A DNA stretch of 64,000 bases from Streptomyces zhaozhouensis (GCF_900230195.1 NZ_OCNE01000010.1:62001-126000), one strand, 5' to 3'; positions 16,631 to 26,118 are shown, numbered from the stretch's first letter. A program made the numbers and translations. Notes: a model not told the origin generated them from the sequence alone.

Positions 16631-17413
16631 GTGACCACACCAGCAGTCGCCCCCCGGGACCCGCGGGCCTTTCTCGCCGCCTTCGCCCGCCGTCAGGCGC
16701 CCCGCGTCGCGGAGTTGCCCTGCGGCTTCGTCGTGGCGAACGACGCGTTGCCGCACTCGCGCGCGGACAACCAGCTTCTCGTCGAACGGCCCCTGCCCGA
16801 CCCCGCCGCGCTGCCCGCGCTCGCCGACCGCGTGCTGGCGGGGCTCCCCCACCGCCTCGTCACCGTGCTCGACGAGGGCGCCGGTGAGGCGGCCCGCGGG
16901 CCGTTGACCGCCGCCGGCTACGCGCACACCGCCGAGCTGCTGATGGTCCACCGGGGGCCCGTACCCGCGCCACGGCCCGGGGGGCCGCGCGCCGGGACGG
17001 TGGAACTGGAGGCGTTGCGGGCGCCGTTGACCCGCAGATGGCGCGGCTTCCTGCCGGACGGCGACGAGGAGGCCGTCCGGCAGCTCGTCGAGCGCCGGGC
17101 CGTGCGCCCTCGCGGGGCCGAGACCGTCCACTTCGTCGGCTCCCGGGCGGAGGGCGGCGAGGTGGCCGCCTGGGCCGACCTCTATCTCGAACCGGCCGCC
17201 GGTCTCGCCCAGATCGAGGACCTGCTCACCGCCGAGGAGCACCTCGGCCGGGGCCACGGCCACGCGGTGGTGGCCGAGGCCCTGCGGTTGGCGGAAGCGG
17301 CCGGCTGCGCCACCCGCTTTCTGATCGCCGAGGCCGAGGACTGGCCCCGACTCTGGTACGGGCGGTTGGGCTTCACCACCGTCGGCCGCGTCCACACCTT
17401 CGAACGCGTCTGA
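16631..17413 (+). CDS. GNAT family N-acetyltransferase (260 aa)
   Basis: The C-terminal half carries the GNAT fold: the acetyl-CoA loop is E-E-H-L-G-R-G-H-G-H-A near residue 205, then a helix and WPRLWYGRLGFTTVGRVHTFERV at the end. The N-terminal half looks like a degenerate second GNAT lobe. GTG 16631 is chosen: a TACGCT -10 box at 16617-16622 lies 8 bases upstream, and the GGGAGG at 16624-16629 is too close for use as a ribosome site, so the mRNA is probably leaderless. The substrate is unknown and there is no operon partner. Confidence 0.85.
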   Translation: MTTPAVAPRDPRAFLAAFARRQAPRVAELPCGFVVANDALPHSRADNQLLVERPLPDPAALPALADRVLAGLPHRLVTVLDEGAGEAARGPLTAAGYAHTAELLMVHRGPVPAPRPGGPRAGTVELEALRAPLTRRWRGFLPDGDEEAVRQLVERRAVRPRGAETVHFVGSRAEGGEVAAWADLYLEPAAGLAQIEDLLTAEEHLGRGHGHAVVAEALRLAEAAGCATRFLIAEAEDWPRLWYGRLGFTTVGRVHTFERV

Positions 17414-17458
17414 GAACCGGTCCCGGCTCCCGCCGCCGACGCCGGAACGGGCCGGACG

Positions 17459-19048
17459 TCAGCTCGCGGTCGTCAAGGTGCCCTCGCCCGCGGGCCGTTC
17501 GTCCGCCGGCGCGTCAGCCGGGGCCTTCTCGGACCCGATCGGCCGCACATGGCGCAGTCCGCGCAGCGCCAGCCAGGCGCAGACGAGCATCAGGGCCCCG
17601 CTGACCATCGTGGTGACACCGGCACCGGAACTGAACGCGTCCCGCGCCGTGTCGAGCAGTCCCTGCCCCGCGTCTCCCGGCAGCTCCTCGGCCACCGCGA
17701 CCGCGCCCGGCAGGCTGTCCTCGGCGAACTCGGCCGCCCCGTCCGGCAGTTGCTCGGGGCTCTCGCCCTCCATCCGGGTCCGGTAGACGGTGGCTCCCAC
17801 ACTGCCGAGCACCGCGATGCCCAGCGCCATGCCCAGCTCCGTGGCGGTCTCGGAGAGCGAGGAAGCCGATCCGGCCCGCTCCGGCGGCGCGGAGCCGAGT
17901 ACCAGGTCCGTGCCGAGCACCATCGCGGGCGAGAGCCCGAGGGTGCCGATCAGCAGCCCGGCCACCGACCACGCCAGCGAGCCGGCGTCCACCGACATCA
18001 GCGCGTACCCCCCGGCGGCCAGCACGAAGCCGCCCGCCACCACGTGCCCCGGCGGCACCCGCCTGGCCAGCGTCGGGGCCAGCACCGAACCGACGATCAT
18101 GCCCGCCGTCATCGGCAGCATCCACAGTCCGGCCCGCAGCGTCGACATCCCCTGCACCATCTGCAGGCCCTGGATGAAGAAGAGCAGCACGCCGCCCGAG
18201 GTGAACGTGGCCACCAGCAGCAGCGTCAGCGCCGCCGTGAACGAGCGGTTCGCGAAGAGCCGGATGTCCATCAGCGGCGCGGGCAGCGACCGCTGCCGGC
18301 GCACGAAAAGCAGCCCCATGAGCGCACCGAACACCAGCGAGGCCAGCGGCAGTGTCGAGAGACCCTCCTTGGCCAGCTCCTTGATGCCGTAGACCAGCGG
18401 GATCATCGCGGCCAGCGACTGGCCGACGCTGACCGGGTCCAGACGCCCCGGGCTGTCGTCGCGGTACTCGGGCAGCAGCAGCGGCGCGGTGATCAACAGC
18501 ACCACCATCACCGGAACCCCCAGCAGGAAGACGGAGCCCCACCAGAAGTGCTCCAGCATCACCCCGCCCAGCACCGGCCCCACGGCCGCCCCCGCCGAGA
18601 AGCAGATGATCCACACGCCGATCGCCATCGATCGCTGGCGCACGTCCTTGAACATGTTGCTGATCAACGCCAGTGTGCTGGGCATCAGGGTCGCCCCGGC
18701 CACGCCCAGCAGCGCCCGCACCACGATCAGCATGAGCGGCGACGAGGCGTAGGCCGCCGCCACCGACGCCGCGCCGAACGCGGTGGCGCCTATCATCAGC
18801 AGCTTTCTGCGGCCGATCCGGTCGCCCAGCGTGCCCATCGTCACCAGGAAGCCCGCGATCATGAACCCGTAGATGTCGAGGACCCACAGCAGCTCGCTGC
18901 TGCTCGTTCCCAGGTCCGCGCTCAGATGCGGCGCCGCCAGGTGCAGCACGCTGATGTCCAGGGCGAGCAGCAGCGTCGGCAGGGCCAGCACCCCCAGCCC
19001 CACCCACTCGCGCGTCCCGGCTCTTCCCCCGGTCTCCTCGACCGTCAT
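17459..19048 (-). CDS. DHA2-type MFS multidrug exporter (529 aa)
   Basis: Fourteen hydrophobic segments are expected and broadly visible, starting GLGVLALPTLLLALDISVLHLAAP. Motif D1 is L-D-I-S-V. Motif A, G-T-L-G-D-R-I-G-R-R-K, lies in loop 2-3, and the antiporter motif C region is GAAVGPVLGG near residue 158. This is the EmrB/QacA family, which exports drugs or antibiotics using proton motive force. The tail after residue 490 is charged and Ala/Pro-rich. The start is ATG 19048 with GGGAGGG upstream; GTG 19051 is adjacent. No regulator is directly beside it. Confidence 0.9.
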   Translation of the reverse strand: MTVEETGGRAGTREWVGLGVLALPTLLLALDISVLHLAAPHLSADLGTSSSELLWVLDIYGFMIAGFLVTMGTLGDRIGRRKLLMIGATAFGAASVAAAYASSPLMLIVVRALLGVAGATLMPSTLALISNMFKDVRQRSMAIGVWIICFSAGAAVGPVLGGVMLEHFWWGSVFLLGVPVMVVLLITAPLLLPEYRDDSPGRLDPVSVGQSLAAMIPLVYGIKELAKEGLSTLPLASLVFGALMGLLFVRRQRSLPAPLMDIRLFANRSFTAALTLLLVATFTSGGVLLFFIQGLQMVQGMSTLRAGLWMLPMTAGMIVGSVLAPTLARRVPPGHVVAGGFVLAAGGYALMSVDAGSLAWSVAGLLIGTLGLSPAMVLGTDLVLGSAPPERAGSASSLSETATELGMALGIAVLGSVGATVYRTRMEGESPEQLPDGAAEFAEDSLPGAVAVAEELPGDAGQGLLDTARDAFSSGAGVTTMVSGALMLVCAWLALRGLRHVRPIGSEKAPADAPADERPAGEGTLTTAS

Positions 19049-19243
19049 CACACGGCCCTCCCCTCACATCGGTCTCAACACTCACCCTCTCAGGCGCGAG
19101 AACCGGCCTCGCGACCGGCAGATCGGGTCTAGCGACGGGGGAGCCGTGCGTTATTCCCGGGCGCCCGGAGGTGAGGGGGGTGAGGGGGCGCCGGCGGGCC
19201 GCACCGACCTCGTCGGGCGGCCGGTCGGCGGGGGCGCGAAAGG

Positions 19244-19277
19244 GACCGGCCGCCCCCGGAGGGAGGGGCGGCCGGTC
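19244..19277 (-). terminator. Hairpin terminator after the small conserved gene
   Basis: GACCGGCCGCCCC pairs perfectly with GGGGCGGCCGGTC (13-bp stem, eight-base loop), starting 10 bases beyond the stop at 19287. Confidence 0.75.
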
Positions 19278-19286
19278 GGGGGGCGG

Positions 19287-19646
19287 TCAGCGCACGGTGC
19301 CGCCTCCGGTCTCGATGAGGTTGAGTAAGTCGTCGGCGGCCTTGGCGACCCGCTCCGGTCGGCGGGTCAGCAGATCGCCGCGATCGCCCCAGCCGGGCGA
19401 GACGTGGTAACGGTCGCCGCTCATCCGCAGGGCGACCGTGCGCCCGCCGGTGAAGCGCACCCGGTGGGCGCTGACCTCGCTCACGGGCGCCTCGTCGATC
19501 AGGGTGCCCTTGCTGTTGCGGAGGGTCAACGTGTCGGTGTCGACGAGCAGTTGCCCGTGCTGGGCCATCGGCCGGACCCCCTTGCCGATCTGCACCTCGC
19601 CGAACTCCCGTTCGCCGTTGGGTCCGTAGACACGTCCGTCGGCCAT
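19287..19646 (-). CDS. Small conserved-looking protein of unknown function (119 aa)
   Basis: I do not recognise a named family. ATG 19646 opens MADGRVYGPNGEREFGEVQIG. A beta-rich middle follows (QLLVDTDTLTLRNSKGTLIDEAPVSEVSAHRVRFTGGRTVALRMSG, quoted here in parts), then YHVSPGWGDRGDLLTRRPERVAKAADDLLNLIETGGG with a C-terminal helix. The alternation suggests a small PH-like or GRAM-like beta barrel capped by a helix. It has no signal peptide or membrane segment. It is monocistronic, ends in a strong terminator, and has codon use like its neighbours, so it is a real gene. Function is not assigned. Confidence 0.75.
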   Translation of the reverse strand: MADGRVYGPNGEREFGEVQIGKGVRPMAQHGQLLVDTDTLTLRNSKGTLIDEAPVSEVSAHRVRFTGGRTVALRMSGDRYHVSPGWGDRGDLLTRRPERVAKAADDLLNLIETGGGTVR

Positions 19647-19908
19647 GACGCCGCTCCTTCCACGCGTTCCCGGGCGCCGGCGGTCTCGGCGCCGCCGGTC
19701 TCCGCGCCCTCGGGTGTCCTCGGGTACCCGGGGCGACGCGTCCCTAACGGGCGCGAGGCGCGCGACACGTGTCCCGAGCGGTGCTACTCGCCCGAGGGCC
19801 CGGGGAGTTCGACTCCCTCGGCGACCGGGGCGCCGAGGGCCCCGGCGGCGTCTCACCGCCCCCACGGTGCCCCGCCCCCCCGCCCATCCGCCGTTCACCC
19901 GCGCCGGG

Positions 19909-21912
19909 TCACCCCTCCTCGTAGGCCGCCGGGCCCAGGGACAGGTAACGCAGATACTCCCGGTAGTCCAGCGGGTCCCCCGTGAAGCGCTGCCGGCTCG
20001 GCGGGGTCCCCCTGACCAGTCGGTCCCCCTCCGGGCGTGACCAGTGCGCGCCCTCGCCCTTGGTCAACTCGGGCAGCGCGGCGACCAGTTCGGGAACCAG
20101 CCGAGTCGGCACCTCAGTGGTCAGCAACCAGCTGTCGCCGCGTTCGGCCGAATCCAGCACCCGTCCGCCGACCGTCGCCAGCCGGCCGGCCACCGTGTGC
20201 AACGTGTCCGACGGGATCTCCAGCTCCACCGACTGACACGGCTCGTACACCCGCGTGCCGGCCTCGCGCAGCGCCCGCATCAGCACGACCGGGGTCAGGC
20301 CCCGGAAGTCGGCGGCGACGCTGTTGGGGGAGTGCCAGCCCACCCGGTACAGCGTGACCAGGCAGTCCGTCACCTCCCAGCCCCGCAGCCCCTGGCGCAG
20401 CGTGTGCCGGACCGCCTCCTCGACGGCCAGATGGAACGCGCGGGGCAGCGCGCCCCACTCCACCCGCCGCTCGAACCGCAGCCCTTCGCCCGCCGCCAGC
20501 GGCTCGACCCGCAGCCCGACGGTCGCCCAGAAGTCGTTCGGCCCCCGCTTGCGCAGCTCGGTCAGGGACGTGCCGACGCCCGCCGGCCGCTCGAAGTAGA
20601 CCGGGGTGACCGGCGAGAAGACCGCCTCCACGCCGAAGTCCCGGCGCAGCCGCTCGCCCAGCACCTCGCGCTGCACCGCGCCGTGGAGCAGCACGCTCAA
20701 CGTGCCGTCCCGCGCGGTGCGCGTCCTGATCAGCGGGTCCTCGTCGGCCAGCGCGGTCAACGCCGCGTGCAGCGCGGTCCGCAGCGCCGGCGACGCCGGT
20801 CGCACCACCGTCTCCAGACTCGGCGGCGCGAAGCGGGTCCGCGCGTCCGAGCGCGGCGGGTCGCCCAGGCGGTCCCCGATGCGCACCCCGGGCAGCCCGT
20901 GCAGCCGGCCGATCTCTCCCGCGCGCAACGGTGTCTCGCCCCGCCCGACGGACCACCCATCCGGGGCGACGACCTCCAGCCGGCTGATCCGGCCGGTGAA
21001 CTCGCCCCGGGCACCGTCCGGTTCGCGCCGCCGGAAGGTGACCCGACGCCGCGCCCGCAACCGCCCCTCGAACAACCGCAGATAGGCCACCTTCTCGCCC
21101 TCCCCGGTGCGCTCCACCGCGAAGACGGTCCCGGAGGGCGCGGCCGAGTCCCCGGCCTCCGGGAGACCGACCCAGGCGGTCAACGCCTCGGTCAGCGCCC
21201 CGACCCCCTCGCCGGTGAGCGCCGAGCCGGCGAGCACCGGGTGGGCGCGACCGGCCGAGACCGCCCCGGCCAGCAGCGCGGAGAGCTCCCCGGCCGACGG
21301 CGGCCGGTCGTCGACCAGCCGCGCCAGCAGCGCGTCGTCCCGCTCCGCCAGCGCCTGACCGACCTCGGCCCGCACGGCGGGGTCGGCCAGGGAGCGCGCC
21401 AGGGCCCGCGCGCCCCGCGTCCCCGGGTCGGTGACCGTGGTCAGCGGGACGGCGGTCGGCGTCAGCCGCGCGCGGATGTCGGCCAGCAGCGCCTCGGGGC
21501 GGGCGCCCGCCCGGTCGATCTTGTTGACGAACAGCAGCGTCGGCAGGCGTGCCGCGCGCAGCGAACGCATCAGCACCCGCGTCTGGGCCTGCACGCCCTC
21601 CACGGCGGAGACCACCAGCACGGCCGCGTCGAGCACGGAGAGGGCGCGTTCCACCTCGGCGACGAAGTCGGGGTGGCCCGGGGTGTCCACCAGGTTGACC
21701 TGGCGTCGCCCGACGCGGAAGGCGGCCACCGCGCTGCGGATGGTGATGCCGCGCTCGCGTTCCAGCTCGCCGGAGTCGGTGCGGGTGCTGCCCTCGTCGA
21801 CGCTGCCGAGACGGGCGACGGCGCCGTTGTCGAAGAGAAGGCGCTCGGTCAGGCTGGTCTTGCCGGCGTCAACATGGGCCAGCACGCCGATGTTCAGAGT
21901 GGGGAAGGGCAC
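19909..21912 (-). CDS. otrA: Otr(A)-like tetracycline ribosomal protection GTPase (667 aa)
   Basis: This is an EF-G-related GTPase of the Tet(M)/Otr(A) group. The G motifs are AHVDAGKTS (12-20), GITIRS, DTPGH and NKID. It has the five-domain length of a ribosomal protection protein and the start LNIGVLAHVDAGKTSLTERLL, closely matching Otr(A)-type proteins. It would bind the ribosome and release tetracycline. GTG 21912 has GAGGA 6 bases upstream. No tetracycline biosynthesis genes lie nearby, so it is probably one of the stand-alone chromosomal copies common in Streptomyces. Actual resistance is inferred. Confidence 0.85.
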   Translation of the reverse strand: MPFPTLNIGVLAHVDAGKTSLTERLLFDNGAVARLGSVDEGSTRTDSGELERERGITIRSAVAAFRVGRRQVNLVDTPGHPDFVAEVERALSVLDAAVLVVSAVEGVQAQTRVLMRSLRAARLPTLLFVNKIDRAGARPEALLADIRARLTPTAVPLTTVTDPGTRGARALARSLADPAVRAEVGQALAERDDALLARLVDDRPPSAGELSALLAGAVSAGRAHPVLAGSALTGEGVGALTEALTAWVGLPEAGDSAAPSGTVFAVERTGEGEKVAYLRLFEGRLRARRRVTFRRREPDGARGEFTGRISRLEVVAPDGWSVGRGETPLRAGEIGRLHGLPGVRIGDRLGDPPRSDARTRFAPPSLETVVRPASPALRTALHAALTALADEDPLIRTRTARDGTLSVLLHGAVQREVLGERLRRDFGVEAVFSPVTPVYFERPAGVGTSLTELRKRGPNDFWATVGLRVEPLAAGEGLRFERRVEWGALPRAFHLAVEEAVRHTLRQGLRGWEVTDCLVTLYRVGWHSPNSVAADFRGLTPVVLMRALREAGTRVYEPCQSVELEIPSDTLHTVAGRLATVGGRVLDSAERGDSWLLTTEVPTRLVPELVAALPELTKGEGAHWSRPEGDRLVRGTPPSRQRFTGDPLDYREYLRYLSLGPAAYEEG

Positions 21913-22242
21913 GAGTGTCCTCGGAGATCAGAAAGGAACGAGTGGGCGCTTCTACTGCTCCGAAGTGACGCCGCATCTGCCTCTCCTGTCCGCCGGATGT
22001 GTCCGCGTGCCGGGCCGCCCGGGACGGGCGCCTCCGCCGGGCAGCGTACCCAAGGAGACCGGCGGCGCCAGCGAATTGACGGCCCGGCGGCGCGTGGGGT
22101 GAACGGGGCGGGCGCGCGCGGAGGTTCGCTGGTTCGGGTACGGGCGGTGCACCTAGAGTGAGGGGACGCCTCGCGCGGGGCGTCGCCGTGCGGCGTGCCC
22201 GAGGGCACCGCCGGCGCCAGTCGGACGGGGAGTCGGCCGGGA
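21913..22242. other. Divergent intergenic region, Otr(A)-like / STAND genes
   Basis: A 330-base region with no gene. Rightward, TAGAGT at 22154-22159 is a good -10 for the STAND gene, giving a leader of about 75 bases if ATG 22243 is used; the -35 is poor. Leftward, I see no clear promoter or attenuator hairpin for the Otr(A)-like gene. Confidence 0.4.
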
Positions 22243-24198
22243 ATGGTGTACCAGGTTCCACCGGAGACAGCGCACTTCGTCGACCGGGAGGACGAGCAGG
22301 CCCTGGCGTTCCGGGCCGTCGCGGAGTGGAAGAGCGCGGCCAGGCCGCTGTGCCTGGCGCTCAGCGGCCTCGGCGGCACCGGGAAGACGGAGCTGGCCTA
22401 CCGGCTGGCCCGCGGGCTGCGGGAGCGCTACCCCGACGGCGTCCTCCATGTCGACCTGGACGACCTGCGACGCGGCGGGGTCGTCGAAGTCACCGACGCG
22501 TTGGGCCAGTTGCTCGGCGCGTTGGACGTGGAGGGCCGCTGGCTCGACCAGACGCTGCGCGACCGCAGCCGCCAGTACTGGGACCGCACCGACGGCCGCC
22601 GGCTGATCGTGCTGATCGACAACGCCAGGTCCGCGGCCGAGGTGGTGCCGCTGCTGCCCGCGTCCGGCGAGAGCCTGGTCATCGTGGCCAGCCACGGGCC
22701 GCTGCCCGACCTGGAGAGCGGCTCGGCCGTCGAGCTGCCGCTGGCGCCGCTCGGCGACCGGGACGCGGCGGAGCTGCTGCGGCTGATCGTGGACGACCCC
22801 CGGCTCGCGACGGAGCCGGAGGCGGTGGACGGGCTGCTGCGGCTGTGCTCGGGACTGCCGGCCGCGCTGCGGGTGGCCGGGCAGTGGATGCGGCGCCACC
22901 GCAGGCGCCCGCTGGCCCGGCTCCTCGCCGAGCTGGAAACCGAACTCACCGACCGGGGGCTGCCGATGGTCGAAGCGGTCTGGGACGCCGCCTACCGTTC
23001 CCTCGACGGGAACGCCGCGCTCCTCTACCGGCTGGTGCCGCTCTTTCCCGGCGGCTCGCTGACCGGTGAGGGCGCGGCGGCCCTGCTGGGGCGGGGCCGG
23101 GACGCGGCCGACGACGCCCTGGACGCGTTGGAGACGGCGGGCCTGCTCGACCCCAGGGGCGAACGGACCAGGCTGCCCGACCTGTTGCGCGGCCACGCGG
23201 AGCGCCGCGCGCGGGAGGACGGCGACGAGGCGGAGCGCCGTGCGGCGGCGACCCGGGTCGTGCGCTGGTACCTGCGGCAGGCGCAGCGCGCCGACCTGCT
23301 GGCGGCCGGCGCGCGCCTGACCCTGGCCGCGCGGGCGGAACCGGTGCCCGGCGCGCCCGACGCGGACTTCGGCGGGGGCGCGCCCGCCGACGCCTACCGC
23401 TGGCTGGAGGCCGAACGGCACGCGCTGCACGGCGCGGTCGCCCAGGCCGCGCGGCTGGAACTGCACGACGAGGGATGGGCGCTCTGCGAGGCGCTGTGGA
23501 CCCACTTCCTCGACCATCCGCACCACGCCGACACGGCCGACTCCTTCACCCTCGGCGTCCAGGCGGCGCAGCGCGCGGAACATCCGCCGGCGCTGGTGCG
23601 GATGCGCAGCCAGCTGGCCCGAGTCCGCTGGGAGCAGGGGGAGTTCGACGCGGCCGCCGAGGAGCTGACGCGGGCTCAGGCGGCCGCCGAGCTGCTCGAC
23701 GGCAGTGAGCTCCACCGCAAACTCGCCGCCTCGGTCGTCGAGTTCAGGGGAACGCTGCACGGGCGACGCGGCGACTGGCAGTCGGCGGCGGCCGACTTCG
23801 CCGAGGCGCGGAAGGCGCACCGCGCCATCGACAACGCCTACGGTGTGCTGCTCGGCACCTACCGGCTGGGCGAGGCGCTCGCCGCGCTCGGCGAGCTGGA
23901 GCGCGCCGAGGAGCTGCTGACGCAGGCGTGCCGCACGGCCGAGGAGTTGCGGCGGGAACGGCTCGCGTCCCGCGCGGCCTTCGCGCTCGGCGGGGTGCTG
24001 CGCCGGCGCGGCCGGCCGGCCGAGGCCGCCCCGCTGTACGCGGCGGCGCTGGACGCGGCGCGCGCCCGCGGCGCGGACTTCGACGAGGCGCGGGTGCTGC
24101 ACGCGCTCGCCGACCTGGCGGAGGAGCGGGGCGAGGCGGAGGAGTCCGCCCGCCACCGGGCGGCGGCGAAGGCGATCGAGCGACGCAGGGGGGCGTGA
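22243..24198 (+). CDS. NB-ARC (STAND) ATPase with TPR-like C-terminus (651 aa)
   Basis: The P-loop GLGGTGKTE is at residues 42-50, Walker B in RRLIVLIDN near 120, and the GLPAALRV motif near 205. Together these give the AP-ATPase/NB-ARC core followed by a winged helix. From about residue 400 helical repeats of TPR type run to the end (for example LGEALAALGELERAEELLTQAC). Such STAND proteins act as ligand-triggered oligomerising switches in regulation or defence. No effector domain is attached. ATG 22243 is preferred; GTG 22195 would add 16 residues but has no ribosome site. It diverges from the Otr(A)-like gene. Confidence 0.85.
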   Translation: MVYQVPPETAHFVDREDEQALAFRAVAEWKSAARPLCLALSGLGGTGKTELAYRLARGLRERYPDGVLHVDLDDLRRGGVVEVTDALGQLLGALDVEGRWLDQTLRDRSRQYWDRTDGRRLIVLIDNARSAAEVVPLLPASGESLVIVASHGPLPDLESGSAVELPLAPLGDRDAAELLRLIVDDPRLATEPEAVDGLLRLCSGLPAALRVAGQWMRRHRRRPLARLLAELETELTDRGLPMVEAVWDAAYRSLDGNAALLYRLVPLFPGGSLTGEGAAALLGRGRDAADDALDALETAGLLDPRGERTRLPDLLRGHAERRAREDGDEAERRAAATRVVRWYLRQAQRADLLAAGARLTLAARAEPVPGAPDADFGGGAPADAYRWLEAERHALHGAVAQAARLELHDEGWALCEALWTHFLDHPHHADTADSFTLGVQAAQRAEHPPALVRMRSQLARVRWEQGEFDAAAEELTRAQAAAELLDGSELHRKLAASVVEFRGTLHGRRGDWQSAAADFAEARKAHRAIDNAYGVLLGTYRLGEALAALGELERAEELLTQACRTAEELRRERLASRAAFALGGVLRRRGRPAEAAPLYAAALDAARARGADFDEARVLHALADLAEERGEAEESARHRAAAKAIERRRGA

Positions 24199-24317
24199 CC
24201 CGGGCGGGCGGCTCGGGGGCGCGGACAGCCGCGCGAGTGACGTCCACGTCTCGCGGTCGACGACGCACCCCGCCCGCCGGCTCGCTTGTCGCCCCCGCCA
24301 CCTCCGAACGAGGCGAC

Positions 24318-26066
24318 CTACACCGTCCGGGACCGTTCCTCGGCGCCCGCCTCGCGCAGCACGCACGGAAAGGGAAGGTCGCCGATGACCGCCGTGAACG
24401 GGCCGCGGGCGTGCGGGCGTTCGGACAGCAGCACGTGCGCGGCGGCCAGCGCGGCGGCCGGGTCGGTGTGGAGGAGGCGGCCGTCGGCCGCGTGGGGCGA
24501 CAGTTCCAGGGCGAGTGTCCGGCCGCCCCTGGCCCTGACGAGCGCGAGCTCGCCGGAGAGCAGCACGCCCGCCGTGGCGCACCCCGGGTGGTCGCGGAGC
24601 GCCGCGTCGATCCATCCGTCGACCGTCCACGTGGCCCGGTGCGCCCCCGCGCCGCGTTCCGCGCACGCGCGACGCCGGTAGAGCAACCCCGCGCTCTGCA
24701 CGTGCCGTTGCCCGGCCACGCCCCACTCGGCCGCGAACAGCCGCACCGGACCGGCCCACCACGTCGGGTGCCGTTCCACGGCGACGCGCTCCCCCTCGCC
24801 GGCCTCGCCGGCCTCCCCGGCCCGGCCGGTGACCCCGCGCACCGCGCGCACCGCGAACGCGGCGGGCGCGCGGTGCGGCGCGGTGGGCACGGGCAGCGTC
24901 TCCGGCTCCGGCGGCGGCCCGACGGGCGTCAGGCCCAGCAGTGCGTACAGCTCCCGGCGCAGCGCCGCCAGCACGCCGCCGCGCCGGGCGAACGCCGCGT
25001 CGGCCGCCGCCGCGACGCCGGGGGCGACCGGCCCGGAGAGCAGCGCCGGCAGCGCCTCGGCCGTTTCGAGCCGGGGCGCGGCGGCCAGCAGCCGCGCCGT
25101 CGGGCTTTCGGGGATCAGCTCGTGGCCGCCGTCGTAGGCGGCGAGCACCCGCCGCCCGAGCGCGGCGGCGTAGAGCGCCGTCGCACCGTGGTCGGTGACC
25201 ACCGCGTCCGCCGCCACCAGCAGCGACGCCCACTCGTCGCGCGGTCCCGGCAGCAGCAGCCCGGCCTCGCGCGCGGGGGCCAGCGCCTGCGCCAGGTCGA
25301 AGGAGCCGAGGCGGCTGCGTTCGTTGGGGTGGGGCACCAGCGCGACCTGGTAGGCGTCGTGCGGCAGCAGCCCCGACAGCTCGGTGGCCAGCGTCGGGCG
25401 GCGGGCCAGCAGCGACTCGGGGCCCCAGGTCGAGACCAGCGCCACCAGGCGGCGCGCGCCCGTGCCCAGCGCCGCGCGGTAACGGTCGCGGTGGGCGGCC
25501 GAGGCCAGCAGGCGCTCCAGCGTGGGGTCGCCGACGACCACGGCGCGCGTGGCGGCCTCGGCGCTCGCCCGCGCCAGGCGGGTGAGCTGGTCGGGGTGGG
25601 CCAGCAGTTGCCGGTCGGCCCTCGGCGCGCCGTCGACCAGCAGAAACGCGGGGTCGAGCCCGGAGGCGACGCCGGGCGTGCCCTCGCCGGGGAGCGACTT
25701 GCCGAAGCCTGCGCCGTGCGGCAGCAGCGCCAGCGTGCCGTCGAGGGCGCCCAGGGCGCCCTTGGGGCTGGCCGCCACGATCAGGTCAAACCTGTCCCGG
25801 CCCGCCCGTTCCCACGGCACGGTCCGCGCGCCGGCCCGCTCGACGGCGGTCAGCGCCTCGGCGTCGAAGTCGGAGCCGGGCACCAGCGTGAAGCGGCGGG
25901 CGATCCGGTCGTCCCCCGCGAACACCGGCAGAACGTCCAGCAGCCGGTGGAGGGCGGTGGCGGAACGGGCCGCGAAGAGCACCGTGCGGGCCGTGCGGCG
26001 GTTGTCCGCCGTGGCCGTGCCGACGGCGGCCCGCGGGCTGTCGCCGCTGGTCACCGGCGGTTGCAT
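24318..26066 (-). CDS. GT-B-like glycosyl/glycerophosphate transferase family protein (582 aa)
   Basis: An N-terminal Rossmann-type half (TVLFAARSATALHRLLDVLPVF...) and a second half with HPNERSRLG and AADAVVTDHGATALYAAALGRRVLAAY resemble the donor-binding lobe of CDP-glycerol transferases and GT-B enzymes. This pattern is seen in Streptomyces proteins annotated only as possible transferases. A C-terminal extension of about 150 residues has no recognised fold. There is no signal peptide or membrane segment. ATG 26066 has no clear ribosome site and lies inside a 10-codon upstream ORF, suggesting coupled translation. Substrate unknown. Confidence 0.7.
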   Translation of the reverse strand: MQPPVTSGDSPRAAVGTATADNRRTARTVLFAARSATALHRLLDVLPVFAGDDRIARRFTLVPGSDFDAEALTAVERAGARTVPWERAGRDRFDLIVAASPKGALGALDGTLALLPHGAGFGKSLPGEGTPGVASGLDPAFLLVDGAPRADRQLLAHPDQLTRLARASAEAATRAVVVGDPTLERLLASAAHRDRYRAALGTGARRLVALVSTWGPESLLARRPTLATELSGLLPHDAYQVALVPHPNERSRLGSFDLAQALAPAREAGLLLPGPRDEWASLLVAADAVVTDHGATALYAAALGRRVLAAYDGGHELIPESPTARLLAAAPRLETAEALPALLSGPVAPGVAAAADAAFARRGGVLAALRRELYALLGLTPVGPPPEPETLPVPTAPHRAPAAFAVRAVRGVTGRAGEAGEAGEGERVAVERHPTWWAGPVRLFAAEWGVAGQRHVQSAGLLYRRRACAERGAGAHRATWTVDGWIDAALRDHPGCATAGVLLSGELALVRARGGRTLALELSPHAADGRLLHTDPAAALAAAHVLLSERPHARGPFTAVIGDLPFPCVLREAGAEERSRTV

Positions 26067-26083
26067 GGGTTGTCCGACGGCAT
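26051..26083 (-). CDS. Possible leaderless 10-codon leader ORF of the GT-B-like gene
   Basis: ATG 26083 encodes MPSDNPCNRR and stops at 26051, overlapping the start of the transferase gene in another frame. A promoter is visible on the minus strand: CTGACC (26118-26113), 17 bases, then TACGAT (26095-26090), whose last base is 6 bases before this ATG. A transcript would start at the ATG itself. Ribosomes loading there could reinitiate at 26066. It is short, so chance cannot be excluded. Confidence 0.4.
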   Translation of the reverse strand: MPSDNPCNRR

Positions 26084-26089
26084 GGCTCG

Positions 26090-26118
26090 ATCGTACTCGT
26101 CGAGGGTGGGAGGGTCAG
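26090..26118 (-). promoter_or_regulatory. Sigma-70-like promoter, leaderless type
   Basis: CTGACC and TACGAT are separated by 17 bases on the minus strand. This is the best -35/-10 pair I see in the window. It drives the leader ORF and the GT-B-like gene. Confidence 0.55.

Noticed and set aside
17417..17454. Hairpin between the GNAT and MFS genes as a terminator
   Set aside because: CCGGTCCCG/CGGGCCGG pairing needs a bulge and a long loop; too weak to list.
22195..22242. GTG at 22195 as the start of the STAND gene
   Set aside because: No ribosome site, and the added 16 residues are low-complexity; ATG 22243 begins the part that looks like protein. Kept only as an alternative.
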